Shown: positions 1 through 8,793, numbered from the stretch's first letter. The stretch is 57,714 nucleotides of DNA from Klebsiella pneumoniae (GCA_945902215.1 CAMDML010000009.1:1-57714), one strand, 5' to 3'. A program made the numbers and translations. Notes: generated from the sequence alone by a model not told the origin.

Positions 1-1
1 T

Positions 2-406
2 TGGCTCGGCGCCTTGCATCCAAAGCTGCTACAGGCGCTTGATATAAAAGGAAAAGTATTTCTTCTTGAGTTAGATTATTCAACGCTGAAAGAGTCACTG
101 ATCCCGGTTGTTACGGAGTTGTCACGTTTCCCTGCAGTCCGCCGCGATCTTGCTATTCTGATTGACCAGGACAGCAGTGCAGAAGCCGTGCAACAAGCGT
201 TGCGTGAAGTGGCCGGAACTGACCTTCTGGAGCTGCAACTCTTTGATTTGTATCAGGGCGAGAACCTTCAAAAAGGCAAAAAAAGTCTTGCTTTGGGCTT
301 GACCTTTCAGCATCCTTCACGCACTCTTACTGACGCTGATATCAACCCAATAATTGATAGTTGTATCAAGGCTCTACAAGCCAAATTTAAAGCTGAGTTA
401 AGGTAA
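2..406 (+). CDS. pheT: Phenylalanine--tRNA ligase beta subunit, C-terminal fragment (cut by window start)
   Basis: Only the last 134 codons lie in the window; the frame is open from base 2 and ends with TAA at 404-406. The fragment starts with a GALHP motif typical of the late part of PheT and then shows the ferredoxin-fold anticodon-binding domain (RFPAVRRDLAILID followed by DLYQGENLQKGKKSLALGL). With the alpha subunit, PheT forms the alpha2-beta2 enzyme that charges tRNA-Phe in the cytoplasm. The gene ihfA follows 122 bases downstream, the usual gammaproteobacterial order pheS-pheT-ihfA. Identification rests on recognised family motifs and on this neighbour. Confidence 0.95.
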   Translation, partial: WLGALHPKLLQALDIKGKVFLLELDYSTLKESLIPVVTELSRFPAVRRDLAILIDQDSSAEAVQQALREVAGTDLLELQLFDLYQGENLQKGKKSLALGLTFQHPSRTLTDADINPIIDSCIKALQAKFKAELR

Positions 407-427
407 TGCTTGTAAATGGTTGCCATA

Positions 428-441
428 GTTACTGACGTAAC
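428..441. promoter_or_regulatory. Short inverted repeat upstream of ihfA, possible operator
   Basis: GTTAC-TGAC-GTAAC forms a perfect 5-base inverted repeat about 90 bases upstream of the ihfA start. It could be a protein-binding site in the pheT-ihfA gap. A TTGCCA at 420-425 lies just upstream, but no convincing -10 box follows at the right spacing, so the promoter itself is not defined. Confidence 0.25.
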
Positions 442-457
442 TTAGTCCTATTGATTG

Positions 458-471
458 CGCCCGTTCGGGCG
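458..471 (+). other. Small GC-rich hairpin between pheT and ihfA
   Basis: CGCCC-GTTC-GGGCG forms a 5-bp stem with a 4-base loop. No T-run follows, so it is not a typical Rho-independent terminator. It may be a structured part of the ihfA leader. Confidence 0.3.
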
Positions 472-528
472 TCCTGTGAAGGTTCTGTGAAAGGTTCTGG
501 ATAGGCCCTAAGGCCAGGAAGCAAGCTT

Positions 529-852
529 GTGACGGATGCGGAGATAACAAACGGAGCGCTGACCAAAGCCGAGATGGCAGAGCGTCTTTTCGAAGAAATG
601 GGCCTCAACAAGCGTGAGGCCAAGGAACTGGTAGAGCAGTTTTTTGAAGAGGTTAGAAAGGCGCTGGAAGCCAACGAGCAGGTCAAGCTCTCGGGTTTTG
701 GTAATTTCGATCTGCGCGACAAACGGCAACGTCCCGGACGTAATCCGAAAACTGGCGAAGAAATCCCTATTCAGGCGCGCAGAGTCGTAACATTCAGACC
801 CGGCCAGAAATTGAAAGCGAAGGTTGAGAGCTATGCTGGAACCAAGTCATAA
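529..852 (+). CDS. ihfA: Integration host factor subunit alpha
   Basis: The 107-residue product is a DNABII family protein of the usual size (about 100 residues). It begins with a GTG codon. The body ([26 protein letters not shown]) is the helical dimer part, and the stretch around [20 protein letters not shown] is the beta-arm whose proline intercalates into and sharply bends DNA. IHF is a heterodimer with IhfB and shapes the nucleoid, promoters and recombination complexes. The next gene, a MerR-type regulator, overlaps its 3' end by 20 bases, so the two are translationally linked. This pair is widely conserved in Gammaproteobacteria. Confidence 0.96.
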   Translation: MTDAEITNGALTKAEMAERLFEEMGLNKREAKELVEQFFEEVRKALEANEQVKLSGFGNFDLRDKRQRPGRNPKTGEEIPIQARRVVTFRPGQKLKAKVESYAGTKS

Positions 853-1210
853 CGCAGAGCTGCCGGAAATTCCGGCCAAGCGTTATTTCACTATCGGTGA
901 AGTCAGTGAACTGTGCGAAGTAAAACCGCACGTGCTGCGTTATTGGGAGCAGGAGTTCACCCAGCTTAAGCCCGTCAAGCGCCGCGGCAACCGCCGCTAC
1001 TATCAGCGGCAGGATGTGATCCTGATCCGCCAGATCAGAACACTGTTGTACGAACAAGGCTTTACCATTGGCGGTGCCCGCCAGCGCATGGCCGGACAGA
1101 GCGCACCTGAGATGCTGGAAGAAGCAGTAGCAGCGAAGCCACTAACGAATACCCATCAGATCAGGGAAATGATCGAAGAGATTGAAGAGGCGTTGGGCTA
1201 CCTGGCGTAA
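833..1210 (+). CDS. MerR-family transcriptional regulator (ihfA-linked)
   Basis: A 125-residue protein with an N-terminal MerR winged helix-turn-helix ([21 protein letters not shown], then [13 protein letters not shown]) and a short coiled-coil tail. I chose the ATG at 833 (MLEPSHN), not the in-frame start at 824, because close relatives next to ihfA begin with MLEPSHN. There is no C-terminal ligand domain or cysteine cluster for metal sensing, so the signal is unknown. The gene overlaps ihfA by 20 bases and precedes tRNA-Pro by 17 bases, and may be co-transcribed with both. Confidence 0.88.
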   Translation: MLEPSHNAELPEIPAKRYFTIGEVSELCEVKPHVLRYWEQEFTQLKPVKRRGNRRYYQRQDVILIRQIRTLLYEQGFTIGGARQRMAGQSAPEMLEEAVAAKPLTNTHQIREMIEEIEEALGYLA

Positions 1211-1227
1211 GTTTTACAAAGTTAAAA

Positions 1228-1304
1228 CGGAGTGTAGCGCAGCTTGGTAGCGCACTTGCCTGGGGGGCAAGTGGTCGCAGGTTCAAATCCTGTCACTCCG
1301 ACCA
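1228..1304 (+). tRNA. tRNA-Pro (anticodon GGG)
   Basis: A 77-base cloverleaf with an encoded CCA end. The acceptor stem pairs CGGAGTG with CACTCCG, the T arm contains GGTTCAAATCC, and the anticodon stem is CTTGC/GCAAG. The 7-base anticodon loop at 1260-1266 places GGG at 1262-1264, which reads proline codons CCC and CCU. It follows the MerR gene directly and is probably co-transcribed with it. Confidence 0.96.
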
Positions 1305-1404
1305 ATTCATGAATCAACAATTACGCTAGCGGGAAATCCTATGCGCTTGTCGGTTCGAAGGGCTATAAGCGCCGCAGGCGCCATTTCTCTGCTTATAAAA
1401 ATAT

Positions 1405-1432
1405 AAAAAACCCGCCAATTGGCGGGTTTTTT
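1405..1432. terminator. Bidirectional Rho-independent terminator
   Basis: A perfect CCCGCCAATTGGCGGG palindrome is flanked by an A-run on the left and a T-run on the right. It can therefore end transcription from the tRNA-Pro side (plus strand) and from the OmpA-family gene (minus strand). Confidence 0.9.
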
Positions 1433-1454
1433 ATTTCTGGCTTAGCAGCAGGTA

Positions 1455-2519
1455 TCAACGTTGACGTTGGGTTTCAATCTGCACACTGACATCCGCTTCA
1501 ATACGGCGGTTGCGCAGTTTGTTTTCTGCAGAGTCGTTGGCCACCACCTGACGCGCTTCACCGAAGCCAACCGCTGACAGGCGGGTAGCAGCAATGCCGT
1601 GCGTTGTTACCAGGCGATTCATCACAGCCGTTGCGCGGCGTTCGGACAAAGCTTGGTTGTAGTCTTCACTGCCATCACTGTCGGTATGGCCTTCGATCAC
1701 AACATTGGTATTGCTGTAAGTAGTCATGAAAGTAGCGAAGGCTTCAATTTCGTCATAGAACTCGCCTTTGACAACAGCCTGATCGAAATCGAAATTGACC
1801 AACAACTGCTGACGCATCTGACTGTTATCAAGGATCGGGCAGCCATCAGCATCCACCGCCAGATTGCGCGGTGTAGCAGCGCACTTGTCACGGGAGTCAC
1901 TGACACCATCACCATCGGTATCGGGATCCACCGGTGCAGCAGGAGCAGTGGCGGGCGCAGCTGCAACGGTGGTGCTACGTGGTCCAAAGGCATAACCAAG
2001 GCTGAGGCTTACAGTCTGATCCCAAGTATGTATACCTTGAACGCGGATCAGTTTGGCGTCGCCGCGGAAGAAGAAGTTTTCGCCGATGAAACGTTTCACG
2101 CCGACACCGAAGTCGAACGCAGGTTCATCGAGGTCCATCGGGAGCACCATGGATTCCTTCAGGCGCCAGTAACCGAGGCCGGCGCTGAGGTAGGGCTGCC
2201 AATCCTGTTGCTGGGTGAGGTGGTAGTTGCCACCAATACGGGTATAGGTAAGTTCTGCGTCGCCGGGGCCATTGTCATTGTCGGTGTCGACAAGCCAACG
2301 TTCCAGAGTCGCGCCAAGGCGATTGGATACAGGCAGCTCGGCACCGAACAGCGCACCGAAGTCATCATCCTGGTTCACGTCACTGTCGATAAAGTGGTAG
2401 AGGCCACCGATGTAGATATTGGGTCTGGTGTCATACTCCTAGGCGTGTACAGCAGTATGCAACAGCATGCCGGCGGTTAGCGTCAGCACAGAACGGGCAA
2501 GTAGTTTTGCTTTGAACAT
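1455..2519 (-). pseudogene. OmpA-family outer membrane protein, reading frame interrupted by an amber codon
   Basis: Read from ATG at 2519 the frame gives a 26-residue signal peptide ending AVHA, then TAG (forward bases 2439-2441), then continues without break for 327 residues to 1455. The ATG has an AGGAGA ribosome site and a good promoter upstream, so this is the natural start. After the stop come a beta-barrel of the OmpA type, an Asp-rich thrombospondin-3-like linker (DPDTDGDGVSD) and a C-terminal OmpA peptidoglycan-binding domain (VVIEGHTDSDGSEDYNQALS). The stop sits where mature residue 1 should be, and CAG to TAG is a one-base change. The gene may be broken, suppressed or affected by a sequence error. 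An internal GTG at 2378 would give a product without export signal. Confidence 0.8.
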
Positions 2520-2572
2520 GTAGCTTTTTCTCCTGAGTTTTCAATGCAGGATTTTCTGCAATTGAGGTTGCA

Positions 2573-2600
2573 ATTATATGTCGGTATCTCTGCAGCACAA
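2573..2600 (-). promoter_or_regulatory. Sigma-70 promoter for the OmpA-family gene
   Basis: On the minus strand, TTGTGC (2600-2595) and a perfect TATAAT (2578-2573) are separated by 16 bases. The expected transcript starts near 2566 and leaves a leader of about 45 bases with AGGAGA before the ATG at 2519. The remaining bases up to 2816 show no gene I can support. Confidence 0.65.
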
Positions 2601-2816
2601 AGCCTGATACGAAATCGGGTATGGTCCCAAGCACCACTTGCGGGTTTTGGATTCAGACAATTGCGGCGTGGCAGCTGCGTGGAAAAGGTCACGCATACAC
2701 GTTTACCGCATGCTGATTACAGGCGGAATGACATCAACTCGGGAGTTTTTCCCATTGCAAAGTTGCTGGCCAGGTCACTTTTTGAAAAATTTTAGGAATT
2801 TTCTGCTGGCAGGGCG

Positions 2817-3722
2817 TCAAAAAGGGCGTTGATTGAATTGTAATCCTGCGGCATTGGTCACATGTGCCGGCACCGCATGTTCCACTTCTGCTGGTAGTGA
2901 GGCGAGGGCAGACAAGGCGCCGGAATAGTCCTGCAATATTTTGATGGTTTTACCCAGTACAGCGCCGGTTGTATCCATTATTTCCATGGGCTGCTCTGGA
3001 GCTGTCATACCGACAGAGGGGGACTCAAGCAGGAATAAGAGCTTTTTAAGTTTGCCGCGGTAATGCATTCGCGCCACGATTTCCTGACCGGTGTAACAGC
3101 CTTTTGTGAAGCTGATATACCCATGACGGTCGAGGTGGAGCTCTTGGGGAATATATTTTTCGACATCTTCAGGCAGGAAAGGAAACAGCCCACACTGCAT
3201 ACCCGCGAGCAGCCAATCATTGAGTGAGCCGCCAGTGACTTCCTGCGTCAGCTTTGCATTCGTGAGTAGAGCGTTGCTGTAAACCAGATACTGCTGTCCT
3301 TGATTCAGATTGCAGATCCAGCCATTCGGCAGATTCGCACATTGGTTGACTTCAGGCAGTGAATCCACACGTTCGACAATTTTTGCAAATGCTTCCGCGC
3401 CGACTACCCCGAAGCAAACGTTCGCCTCTATCGCAATTTGCTTGAATTCGCATTTGTAAAAAGGCAGGTACTTTTTAAGAGTGGCCGCAAACACGGAGCC
3501 CAGGCCTTTGTGCATGGCCAGATAAAACATGGGTCCTTGCCGCACTAATACGAAGGTGGCCATAACCCGACCTTTGTTGTTGCACAGGGCACCCGGGGTG
3601 AAACCGGGGTCGGACAAAGCCTCCACATCGCAGGTCAGTTGCCCCTGCAGCAGTTTGACGGCATCGGGGCCGGCAACAGTGATGAGGTCCAGATTGTCTA
3701 CGGGGAGAATAAAACTGTGCAT
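2817..3722 (-). CDS. ygfZ: Folate-binding protein YgfZ (GcvT-like, Fe-S cluster maintenance)
   Basis: The 301-residue product belongs to the YgfZ/GcvT fold. The family signature KGCYTGQE is at about residues 207-214, with the conserved Cys at 209. YgfZ binds tetrahydrofolate and supports assembly or repair of certain iron-sulfur enzymes in the cytoplasm. I chose ATG at 3722 (MHSFILPV); an in-frame start at 3851 would add 43 unrelated residues and overlap sdhE on the other strand. The gene diverges from sdhE, leaving a 58-base shared upstream region, a common arrangement in Gammaproteobacteria. Confidence 0.92.
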   Translation of the reverse strand: MHSFILPVDNLDLITVAGPDAVKLLQGQLTCDVEALSDPGFTPGALCNNKGRVMATFVLVRQGPMFYLAMHKGLGSVFAATLKKYLPFYKCEFKQIAIEANVCFGVVGAEAFAKIVERVDSLPEVNQCANLPNGWICNLNQGQQYLVYSNALLTNAKLTQEVTGGSLNDWLLAGMQCGLFPFLPEDVEKYIPQELHLDRHGYISFTKGCYTGQEIVARMHYRGKLKKLLFLLESPSVGMTAPEQPMEIMDTTGAVLGKTIKILQDYSGALSALASLPAEVEHAVPAHVTNAAGLQFNQRPF

Positions 3723-3780
3723 CAATATGAGTCCTATCGGGATAAACTGCGGCGGTAAAAGTGAATTATAGGCCCAGTAC

Positions 3781-4065
3781 ATGAGCAGCACCAAAACTGC
3801 CTTTTCCCAGGTAGATATAAAACGTCTGTACTGGCACAGCCGGCGCGGCATGCTCGAACTTGATTTGCTGTTGATTCCATTTGTCGAGCACAGTTTGACC
3901 GGACTCAGCGAGGATGAGTTGCTGATGTATAGCGACTTGCTGCGTGAGGAAGATCAGGATCTGTTCCTGTGGCTGATGCGTCGCGCAGAGGCGCCTTCGC
4001 CCCGCTTGCAGTTGATCATCGACAAAATACTGTACGCGAACACTCAAGCAGGCGGCAGCCCTTAA
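3781..4065 (+). CDS. sdhE: FAD assembly factor SdhE
   Basis: A 94-residue protein carrying the SdhE signature (WHSRRGMLELD, about residues 18-28). SdhE helps attach FAD covalently to the succinate dehydrogenase flavoprotein SdhA and to fumarate reductase. It was earlier described as antitoxin CptB. Length and the conserved RRGxxELD motif fit the family. The gene is divergent from ygfZ and convergent with nadB, itself a relative of SdhA, with a gap of 31 bases that contains imperfect repeats of the CTTGGC type. Confidence 0.92.
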   Translation: MSSTKTAFSQVDIKRLYWHSRRGMLELDLLLIPFVEHSLTGLSEDELLMYSDLLREEDQDLFLWLMRRAEAPSPRLQLIIDKILYANTQAGGSP

Positions 4066-4096
4066 GTCCTCGGCGCCATCAAGGTCTTGGCTGCCC

Positions 4097-5734
4097 TCAA
4101 GTTCTTGGCAAATAGTTGGGAGGCGTCAGAACGGTATCCTTCGCAACACTTTCCTGTTCAGGATAATCCAGGCTGTAATGCAAGCCGCGACTTTCTTTGC
4201 GGCTGATTGCCGCATCAATGATCAGTTCGGCAACAGCCGCCAGATTGCGCAGTTCCAGCAAGGGTGTGCTCACCCGATAGTTGCGGTAGTACTCGTGAAT
4301 TTCGCTGCGCAGTAATTCAATGCGGTGCTTGGCCCGCTGCAAACGTTTGGTCGTCCTGACAATTCCCACGTAGTCCCACATGAAACGCCGGATCTCATCC
4401 CAATTGTGGGCAATGACCACGTCTTCATCTGAGTCGGTTACCTGACTCTCGTCCCACAAGGGCAGGTTGGAAACGAGGCCCGTGTTGGCAAGCTTCGTGG
4501 CGATATTTTCTGCCGCAGAAAAAGCGAACACAAAACATTCCAGCAAAGAGTTGCTTGCCATGCGGTTGGCGCCATGTAAACCGGTGAAGCTGGTTTCGCC
4601 GATGGCGTACAGATTGGGAATGTCGGTTTGGCCGTTGCGATCCACCATCACGCCGCCGCAACTGTAATGGGCGGCCGGCACCACGGGGATGAGCTGCGTG
4701 GTTATGTCGATGCCCAACGCACGGCAGCGTTCGTAGATGGTCGGGAAATGTTGCAGGATGAACTCTTTCGATTTGTGGGTTATGTCGAGAAATACACAGT
4801 CAAAACCTGCTTTTTTCATTTCGGCATCAATTGCGCGCGCGACGATATCACGAGGCGCGAGTTCGGCGCGCGGATCATAATCTGGCATGAAGCGATAGCC
4901 GTTGGGCAAGCGCAACAGGGCGCCTTCGCCACGCAATGCCTCGGTGATCAGGAAGGTGCGGTCCTGCGGGTGATAGAGACAAGTGGGATGGAACTGGTTG
5001 AACTCCATATTGGCCACACGGCATCCTGCGCGCCAGGCCATGGCAATACCGTCGCCGCTGGCGCCATCGGGATTGGATGTGTAGAGATAAGCCTTGCTGG
5101 CGCCACCGGTTGCCAACACGGTGAAGCGTGCTGCGAAGGTGGATATCAGACCGCTGTCTTCGTGCAAGACATAAGCCCCGAGACAGCGTTGGCCGGCGCG
5201 CCCCAGTTTGCTGGCTGTCAGCAGGTCAATGGCAGTGCTATTGGTGACGAAACTGATATTGGGGTGTTGCAGAACTCGTGCCGCCAGAGTTTCAAACACG
5301 GCCTTGCCGGTGGCATCGGCGGCGTGGATCACCCGCCTATGACTGTGACCGCCTTCCTTTGACAGATGGTAATGTCCCGCCACCGAGCTGGCTGTGGAGC
5401 TGCTGTCCTGACTGAAAGCAACACCTTGTCCCACCAGCCACTCGATACTTTCGCGGGCACGCCGCACGGTGTATTCCACAATATCCGGGTGACACAAGCC
5501 CGCACCCGCCACGAGGGTATCTTCGACGTGCGAGGAAAGGCTGTCCTGACTATCGAGCACGGCGGCAATGCCACCCTGTGCATAATAGGTGGATCCCAGC
5601 TTCAGTGAACTTTTTGACAGAATTGTAACGCGCGCCTGGTCGGCAATACGCAGGGCAAGGCTGAGGCCGGCGGCGCCACCACCGATGACAAGGACATCAG
5701 TGTGAAGCAGGCGGGGATAGGGGGCGATGGACAT
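4097..5734 (-). CDS. nadB: L-aspartate oxidase
   Basis: The 545-residue protein is full length. It opens with the FAD-binding Rossmann motif GGGAAG at residues 18-23 and includes the flavoprotein signatures [15 protein letters not shown] and [15 protein letters not shown]. NadB oxidises L-aspartate to iminoaspartate, the first step of NAD synthesis. Its start lies about 50 bases from a predicted RpoE-type promoter that points the other way, so nadB and rpoE are divergent, as in E. coli and Pseudomonas. Confidence 0.96.
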   Translation of the reverse strand: MSIAPYPRLLHTDVLVIGGGAAGLSLALRIADQARVTILSKSSLKLGSTYYAQGGIAAVLDSQDSLSSHVEDTLVAGAGLCHPDIVEYTVRRARESIEWLVGQGVAFSQDSSSTASSVAGHYHLSKEGGHSHRRVIHAADATGKAVFETLAARVLQHPNISFVTNSTAIDLLTASKLGRAGQRCLGAYVLHEDSGLISTFAARFTVLATGGASKAYLYTSNPDGASGDGIAMAWRAGCRVANMEFNQFHPTCLYHPQDRTFLITEALRGEGALLRLPNGYRFMPDYDPRAELAPRDIVARAIDAEMKKAGFDCVFLDITHKSKEFILQHFPTIYERCRALGIDITTQLIPVVPAAHYSCGGVMVDRNGQTDIPNLYAIGETSFTGLHGANRMASNSLLECFVFAFSAAENIATKLANTGLVSNLPLWDESQVTDSDEDVVIAHNWDEIRRFMWDYVGIVRTTKRLQRAKHRIELLRSEIHEYYRNYRVSTPLLELRNLAAVAELIIDAAISRKESRGLHYSLDYPEQESVAKDTVLTPPNYLPRT

Positions 5735-5787
5735 TTCCCTATTCTACCTTACCGGTCACGGCGGATGAGGCTTCGGCTACAATTACC

Positions 5788-5814
5788 GAACTTTGAAAGG
5801 TAATTACTGTCTAC
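5788..5814 (+). promoter_or_regulatory. Candidate RpoE-dependent (autoregulatory) promoter of rpoE
   Basis: GAACTT (5788-5793), a 16-base spacer and TCTAC (5810-5814) match the RpoE/AlgU promoter pattern (GAACTT, 16-17 bases, TCTGA or similar). It lies about 80 bases upstream of the rpoE start, where autoregulation is known in related bacteria. Confidence 0.5.
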
Positions 5815-5890
5815 CCCGGCGAGCAATGGGCTGGCCGCGGGAGGATCTTGCGGGAATGGGTCCCGAGCAGTATCAACTGGAGCCAGTCTC

Positions 5891-6478
5891 TTGGCAAAAG
5901 CAGGAAATCAAGACACCGATGAACAATTGGTGGAGCGCGTCTTCAAAGGTGAGAAACACGCCTTCGATTTGCTGGTGCTGCGTTATCAACACAAACTCCT
6001 GAGTTTGATTGGCCGCTACATCAGGGACCCGCATGAAGCTGAAGATGTGGCCCAGGAGGCCTTCATCAAGGCGTATCGGGCTCTGGGAAATTTCAGGGGG
6101 GACAGTGCTTTTTATACCTGGCTGTTCCGCATAGCCACCAACACTGCTCTCAACCATATGGTTTCCCGGGGACGTCGCCCCCCCGCTACGGACATAGATG
6201 TGGATGATGCCGAGCAGGTAGAAGCCCAGGCGGCAATGGCCGACAACGACAGTCCGGAGGCCTTCCACGCCCGGGACGAGCTCAAAAAAGCCATTGATCT
6301 GGCTATCGAGGAGCTTCCGGACGATTTGCGTACCGCCTTTTGCCTGCGGGAATTCAGCGGCCTGAGCTATGAGGAAATTACTGAAATCATGGACTGTCCT
6401 GTGGGCACGGTCCGTTCGAGGATTTTCCGGGCCAGGGAAACAATAGACAATAAAATCAGGCATCTGCTGGAAAATTGA
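5891..6478 (+). CDS. rpoE: RNA polymerase sigma factor RpoE/AlgU (envelope stress)
   Basis: A 195-residue ECF sigma factor. Region 2 contains QLVERVFKGEKHAFDLLVLR and DPHEAEDVAQEAFIKAYR; region 4 contains EELPDDLRTAFCLREFSGLSYEEI followed by CPVGTVRSRIFRARE. Both match the RpoE/AlgU subgroup closely. The start is a TTG with GGAG 8 bases upstream; no ATG fits the family N-terminus. The factor directs transcription of envelope-repair genes and is held inactive by RseA, encoded next. It is read away from nadB and likely drives its own operon. Confidence 0.95.
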   Translation: MAKAGNQDTDEQLVERVFKGEKHAFDLLVLRYQHKLLSLIGRYIRDPHEAEDVAQEAFIKAYRALGNFRGDSAFYTWLFRIATNTALNHMVSRGRRPPATDIDVDDAEQVEAQAAMADNDSPEAFHARDELKKAIDLAIEELPDDLRTAFCLREFSGLSYEEITEIMDCPVGTVRSRIFRARETIDNKIRHLLEN

Positions 6479-6572
6479 AAGTAACGGCCGTTTGAAAAAA
6501 TATTGAGGAAAATGGGATAGTCCGGGAATTTTTGCAGGATGCTGTTGTCTAGAGGGAGAGCGAAGTACAGAA

Positions 6573-6602
6573 GCATGCTTAGAGGCATGCAAAGCAGCAT
6601 GC
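6573..6602. repeat. Three GCATGC sites with exact 12-base period
   Basis: GCATGC occurs at 6573, 6585 and 6597, so the three palindromes are spaced by exactly 12 bases. They lie in the 188-base gap between rpoE and rseA. They could be a small tandem repeat or a binding-site array; nothing in the sequence decides this. Confidence 0.5.
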
Positions 6603-6666
6603 TAATAGAGTTAGAGAGTTGCAGCACAACAACCAATCAGGCAGAACACAATAACGGAACCCAACA

Positions 6667-7281
6667 GTGGATCAGAACCAAGACAAGTTGAACGAAGCAT
6701 TATCTGCGTTGATGGATGGTGAGGCGGATGAGCTGGAATTGCGCCGCATCCTGCGGGAGCTGTCCTCCACCCCGGGACTGTATGCGGTCTGGAAACGCTA
6801 TCACGCGGTACGCGCCAGCCTGCACCAGGACATTCACCGCGACCCTGCAGTGGATTTGCTACAAGGTTTTCATGCGCGTCTTGCTTCTGAGCAGGACACC
6901 AGCGAGTTTGGGCACCAGAGTCTGGGCCAGTTCGGGTCGGTACTGCGTTCCCGTTTCGTGCGATATCTGGGGCAGGGTGCAATTGCCGCCTCGGTTGCGG
7001 TCGCGGCATTGATGGGATTTTCCGTGCTCCAAACTGCCGATACCGGCACTTCCGCACCTGCAGTAGCTGATGCCGCCACTGCCCCTGCACTGAACGGCGA
7101 ATTCAATGCTGGTAATGCTGGTAATGCTGGAGAGCTGTCCCGCACGGTCTCTATTGATGCTGAAGCCTATGACAGGCTGGAGCAGGCGGTTTACCGGGGA
7201 CTTTCCGAGCTGCCGCCCCCAGAGTTCACTCCGGTCAACTACAACCCAGAACTTCCAGTACAAACCACGCCCGCTGAATAA
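6667..7281 (+). CDS. rseA: Anti-sigma factor RseA/MucA
   Basis: A 204-residue inner membrane protein. The cytoplasmic N-terminus (LNEALSALMDGEADELELRRIL, then TPGLYAVWKRYHAVRASL) is the RseA domain that binds RpoE. A single membrane segment is at about residues 101-121, followed by an Ala/Gly/Asn-rich periplasmic part with a small AGN repeat. The start is GTG. Regulated cleavage of RseA frees RpoE under envelope stress. No rseB/mucB follows; the next gene is a DegQ-type protease, which is unusual for this operon. Confidence 0.9.
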   Translation: MDQNQDKLNEALSALMDGEADELELRRILRELSSTPGLYAVWKRYHAVRASLHQDIHRDPAVDLLQGFHARLASEQDTSEFGHQSLGQFGSVLRSRFVRYLGQGAIAASVAVAALMGFSVLQTADTGTSAPAVADAATAPALNGEFNAGNAGNAGELSRTVSIDAEAYDRLEQAVYRGLSELPPPEFTPVNYNPELPVQTTPAE

Positions 7282-7288
7282 GCGGGCG
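7268..7288 (+). terminator. Hairpin at the rseA stop codon, possible attenuator
   Basis: CGCCCGC and GCGGGCG pair across a 7-base loop that contains the rseA TAA (7279-7281). Only three T follow, so it would be a weak terminator or partial attenuator that lowers read-through into degQ. Confidence 0.5.
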
Positions 7289-7366
7289 TTTCCCGGTTAG
7301 CTGCTGTTTGCTCCCGTTTCTTCCCTGCTATCATGTGTAAACTTCAGCATTTCCCGGGGTCTTGTA

Positions 7367-8761
7367 ATGCAAATTATGGTGTTGAAAAAATTCCTCCCGT
7401 TCTGCGCGTTGTTGTTGGCGGACAGAGTCGGCGCGCAAGCGTTGCCGGATTTTACCGGGCTGGTTGAACAGAACGCTCCTGCCATCGTGAAGGTAACCAC
7501 CACGCGCGCGGCAGAAAATCTTGATCCGGAAAACCGGGCTAACCTGAACGAATTGCTGCGATATTTTTACGGCGATCAGGCGCCCGATATTGAATTGCCT
7601 GAACCTGACGCGGAGGAGCGTGGTGGTGCGAGCGGTTCCGGTTTCATCATCGACAGCACGGGTTATATCGTTACCAATAATCATGTCGTTGAGGGTGCAG
7701 ACAGCATCTTGGTGACCCTTTTCGACCAACGCGAACTCGAAGCACAGGTGGTGGGTACGGATGAGTTGTCCGATCTGGCACTGCTGAAGGTAGAGGGAGC
7801 AGACCTGCCTGTTGTGAAGCTGGGCGCTTCCTCCAGTTTAAAAGTCGGCGAATGGGTTCTGGCCATGGGCTCGCCATTCGGGCTGCAGTATTCAGTCGCA
7901 GCTGGCATCATCAGCTACATGGGTCGCGCGTTGCCGACCGGTGGTGTGAACTATGTTTCCTATATACAAACCGATGTGGCGATCAACCCCGGGCACTCCG
8001 GCGGCCCGCTATTCAACCTGGACGGTGAGGTGATCGGCATCAATTCGCAGATATTTACCAATTCCGGTGGATCCATCGGTTTGTCATTCGCGATTCCGGT
8101 GGATGTCGCGAAAAATGTCGTCAATCAATTGCGCGAGAACGGCTCGGTCAGTCGCGGCTGGATTGGGATCGGCTACGAAGATGTTAGCCAGACTTTGGCG
8201 GAAGCTTTTAATCTGGTGACGCCGCACGGCGCACTGGTCAACCGCGTCATCGAAGGCGGTCCGGCAGAAGTGGCGGGTATCCGTGTAGGTGACATCGTTG
8301 TCACCATTGATGAGAACCAGATCCGGACCGGTCCCGATCTGCCGTATTACGTAGGACTGATGCTGCCGGGCACTGCAGTAGATGTCGAACTTGTACGCAA
8401 TGGCGAAAACCTGAAACTGCAGATGACCGTGGGGGACCGGGCCAGCTCCACCGCGATCGCCGCAGAAGTCATCCCGGAGACTGGTAGCAACCGGCTGGGG
8501 CTGGTTGTGGAGGCCCTCGATGCCAAAACCCGCGCCGGCTTGGGTATCGAACACGGTGTGCTGGTACTGGAAGTGGAGGGAGCGGCTGCGGAGGCCGGCA
8601 TTCAGATTGGCGACATTGTTATCACGCTGAACGGTGTCAATCTGGATTCGTCTGAGGATCTCGCCGGGCTGGAAGCAATACTGCCCGTCAACCGGGTGCT
8701 GCCGGTTCTTGTAGCGCGGGGCGAAGCGCAATCCTTTTTCACCATCAAATTGAGCGAGTGA
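7367..8761 (+). CDS. degQ: Periplasmic serine protease DegQ/MucD (HtrA family)
   Basis: The 464-residue protein has a signal peptide (LKKFLPFCALLLADRVGAQA), a trypsin-like domain and two PDZ domains at about residues 255-345 and 365-455. The catalytic triad is visible: His106 (NNHVVEG), Asp136 (SDLALL) and Ser211 (GHSGGPL). The usual PGNSGG is PGHSGG here, two residues before the nucleophile; this should be tolerated but is uncommon. HtrA proteases degrade or refold damaged envelope proteins. Location after rpoE-rseA resembles mucD of Pseudomonas. The start is ATG at 7367, with a second ATG at 7376 equally possible. Confidence 0.93.
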   Translation: MQIMVLKKFLPFCALLLADRVGAQALPDFTGLVEQNAPAIVKVTTTRAAENLDPENRANLNELLRYFYGDQAPDIELPEPDAEERGGASGSGFIIDSTGYIVTNNHVVEGADSILVTLFDQRELEAQVVGTDELSDLALLKVEGADLPVVKLGASSSLKVGEWVLAMGSPFGLQYSVAAGIISYMGRALPTGGVNYVSYIQTDVAINPGHSGGPLFNLDGEVIGINSQIFTNSGGSIGLSFAIPVDVAKNVVNQLRENGSVSRGWIGIGYEDVSQTLAEAFNLVTPHGALVNRVIEGGPAEVAGIRVGDIVVTIDENQIRTGPDLPYYVGLMLPGTAVDVELVRNGENLKLQMTVGDRASSTAIAAEVIPETGSNRLGLVVEALDAKTRAGLGIEHGVLVLEVEGAAAEAGIQIGDIVITLNGVNLDSSEDLAGLEAILPVNRVLPVLVARGEAQSFFTIKLSE

Positions 8762-8793
8762 GTCGGCGCAACAATCTGATTTTATTTATAAAT

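Noticed and set aside
1599-2480. A 293-codon open frame on the plus strand
   Set aside because: It is antisense to the OmpA-family gene, shows no family motif, and is explained by the codon bias of the gene on the other strand.
4628-5362. A 244-codon open frame on the plus strand
   Set aside because: It is antisense to nadB and has no recognisable domain.
8001-8002. PGHSGG instead of PGNSGG in the protease as a sign of inactivation
   Set aside because: The catalytic Ser, His and Asp are all present and the changed residue is not part of the triad.
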